DNA from: Owenia fusiformis
Lineage: Eukaryota; Annelida; Polychaeta; Sabellida; Oweniidae
Direction of reading: 5' to 3'
NCBI GenBank assembly: GCA_903813345.2
Contig: CAIIXF020000009.1
Span: forward strand, 4,956,030-5,020,029
Length of the DNA stretch: 64,000 nucleotides
This document shows, piece by piece, positions 61,811-64,000 of this stretch. Position 1 is the first letter of the stretch. Every line of letters begins with the position of its first letter. The notes under the pieces were generated by a model that worked only from the letters and a program-made list of their open reading frames with translations, was not told the origin of the DNA and did no database searches. A program made the translations under genes and the position numbers.

Positions 61811-62721
61811 CACTCCCTCCATAAGTTTGACATCCAGATATTCCCTTTTGAAACACTTATTAAAGCTTGTTTATGTATGGCGATTTAAAAATCTTCAAAG
61901 GAGTGGTATCGATATGGAGAACTTTTTGAACACACGTTTCTCTTAAACCAGTCATAAAAAATCTAAAAATTTAACACATCGTCAATGTAATGGTAATCTT
62001 TTGAATGGTAACAATATAATTTGAAATATATATATATACTTTCATCTATATTGTTTTAGAAAACAGATCAAACACTTGTTCTGTTCTTGGTATCATGTTT
62101 CCAGAGTGAAATGAAACATCTTTCCGAACCTCATTGGAACAAAACGACATAAACACAACATGTTTAGGTCTCTCAATATTGTAATTGTACAAAGGAAATG
62201 TTGGTTGATTTAAAAAAAGTATCTTGTTAATGAAATAAAAGCTTTATCTTGATTTTTATCTATTTTGGGGGATTTTGTTTTATTTTTTGAATACTTTTTT
62301 TAAATCAACCAAAAATGCCTTTGTATAACTATAATATTGAGAGGTCTAAAAACATTTTGTATATGCTATTTTGTTCAAACAAGGTTCGGAAAGACATTTT
62401 ATTTTATTCTCAAGATTGGTAGAAAGGAGCAAAAACAATTGCACAAAAAAAACCAAAAAATGTTAACAAAAACAGTTATATAAAATATTTCTAAATAATT
62501 TTCGCATTAAATTGTTGTCAATCAGTCAACATTACATAAAATACCGTGTTTTTGTACAGAACCTTTTCAATGATTGGTTTAAGAGAAAAACATTGTTGAA
62601 TTCAGTTCTCCATATCGATACCAATCCTTTGTCATATATTTTCGAGCAAGTGTAATTAAGGAACAAAAAGTGGCTGCTATCCAATAAGAACTTCTGATTC
62701 TCAAACTTATGAAGGGGAGTG
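61811..62721. mobile_element. Long palindromic TA-flanked (Tc1/mariner-like) element, 911 bp
   Basis: Starts CACTCCCTCCATAAGTTTGA and ends with the complement CAAACTTATGAAGGGGAGTG, with TA on both sides. Pairing continues inward (TGGTATCGATATGGAGAACT at 61909 with its complement at 62608) to a centre near 62250, so nearly the whole element is one fold-back. No transposase frame. Confidence 0.87.
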
Positions 62722-64000
62722 TATCTCTAGTTACAAGTCTAGGATCAGTTTTGGTTAGTTGGGCTTCACTCTCAATTTACTTTGCAATCAGGCACTCAGA
62801 AGTTACATTTTAGATTAAGTTTGATTTCGCTTATTTAAAACAAAGCTTAATTTCATGATTATTTCTAGCCCTAGGGAGACCATATCAAATCTTTGAAGGC
62901 ACCAAGGATTGTATTCCTTCATGTTGATAATTGATAAATCCCAATGTGCATTTTCTTTACATAATTTGGTTCATCATTTTGGTTCAGAGTGTTCGGTGAA
63001 GCCCACATTTGTATCTTCAAAATGTTCTCCTCCCATTCTTTGTGGCTTACACCAAAGGTGCATTCTGATACTCATAGCATCTCCCTCTGTTCCATCACAG
63101 ATGATCTCCAGAAGGATGGAGATGGAGAGGACGTGGCTTACCACGATGCTAGTCTTTCTCAAAGACTGTATCCCCCCCGTCACCTTCACTCTCTTTACCT
63201 GGCAATATACAATCCTAGAAAGAAGGATAAAGGGGGGAGTACAGGGTCTTTTAAGCAAGACTACCACGATGCCAAGTTAAAAGTTGTTTTAGATGTTGAA
63301 GTATTTTGAAAATGGTATAACCATATGACAACTGATCGTTTTTAGTAATCGATTCATGAAAAAAACAGCAAGTTCTTCATCTGATCCTATCAAATCAAAA
63401 GCTGATGCGATTACAATCTTGATTCCACACAAGAAAAAGTAATCCAATATTTCCATTGCATTGTCAGTCAGCCTTCATTCGGAAACCCAAGACAAGTAAC
63501 TCATCACCTCATACGAAGTATTACAAATTGCAATTACTAACTCGAAAATAGAAACTGTTATAATTAATAAAGACTACACTCTGACTCCCAGGAGATGACA
63601 GTACGTAAATAAAGCTCTCTTTACCCTGCGTGCAGAGTCTAGTTAAAGTTCGAGTGAAGACGAAGCTCTCTTTTAAGAAGTGAAGTCAAACGAATGCAAA
63701 GGGTAAGCTCTCTTTTAAATATCCAAAATAAAACTTGAAAAGGGTATACGTTTATGATAGTATATTAATTCTGATTTATTTTGTCTCCTGTGGTGGATTA
63801 TAATTACCCTGTGAGCAGAATCTAGTTATAAACTACTACTAACTAAGACGAAGCTCTCTTTTAAGAGGCGAAGTCGAAAGAATGCAAATGGTGTCATCCT
63901 CCTTTAAATGACTTCAGTTATGCTTAAATATCCATGGAAAGAAGTAAATACCCTTGGACCAATGATGAAAGGGTATGCGATTATAAAATACTGTTTCGGA
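62722..64000. other. Right end: dispersed repeats, no gene
   Basis: Contains CTGATACTCATAGCATCT at 63065 and two copies of GACGAAGCTCTCTTTTAAGA at 63660 and 63848, each preceded by GAGTCTAGTTA or GAATCTAGTTA. No exon recognised. Confidence 0.5.

Overview
This is a eukaryotic, animal nuclear DNA window. It is AT-rich, its genes are split by GT-AG introns, and satellites and miniature transposons fill most of the space. The gene set (mitochondrial adrenodoxin reductase, a BMP3-type TGF-beta ligand, multi-SRCR and galactose-lectin-like surface or secreted proteins, a chitin-binding matrix protein, C2H2 zinc fingers) and the repeats fit a marine invertebrate bilaterian. A lophotrochozoan is my best guess, but a non-vertebrate deuterostome is not excluded. 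No prokaryotic feature is present.

The backbone is one large + strand gene, ferredoxin/adrenodoxin reductase (FDXR). Its last ten coding exons run from 3005 to 45789, with splice phases that match at every junction; the 5' exons lie left of the window. Nearly everything up to 45 kb is nested in its introns. At 3.96-14.4 kb two intact profilin-like genes and one broken copy lie on the minus strand, inside a tandem duplication. At 14.5-34.5 kb lie two copies of a C2H2 zinc-finger gene (one intact with 13 fingers, one destroyed by a 2.6-kb transposon and frameshifts), then an eight-exon gene for a secreted protein of 849 residues with seven SRCR-like domains, all on the minus strand. At 38.4-41.1 kb lies a small + strand TATA-box gene for a Tyr-rich repeat protein with a chitin-binding end. 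At 41.3-45.7 kb lies a four-exon minus-strand gene for a membrane protein with two SUEL/Gal-lectin-like domains. Right of FDXR, a BMP3-like gene (minus strand) has its mature-domain exon at 49273-49464 and its prodomain exon at 54911-55944; its first exon was not found and probably lies beyond 64 kb. From 56 to 64 kb I see only repeats and unassigned DNA.

The most unusual structure is the tandem amplification of exon/intron boundaries. FDXR exon 34528-34629 is preceded by four extra ~117-bp copies of its acceptor plus exon start, and three of these could act as in-frame 36-nt exons. SRCR exon 3 is followed by about thirty 97-bp copies of its donor side, each with an acceptor-like and a donor-like site. 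The two arrays sit about 1 kb apart, in unrelated genes on opposite strands.

Mobile DNA is also rich: a Crypton-like fragment ending in a 114-bp hairpin and a matching miniature derivative; a hairpin-ended element with internal satellites inserted in a zinc-finger gene; TIR elements with 5-bp target duplications; two long palindromic TA-flanked (Tc1/mariner-like) elements; and other fold-back elements. All calls come from reading the sequence and from family knowledge; no database search was run.
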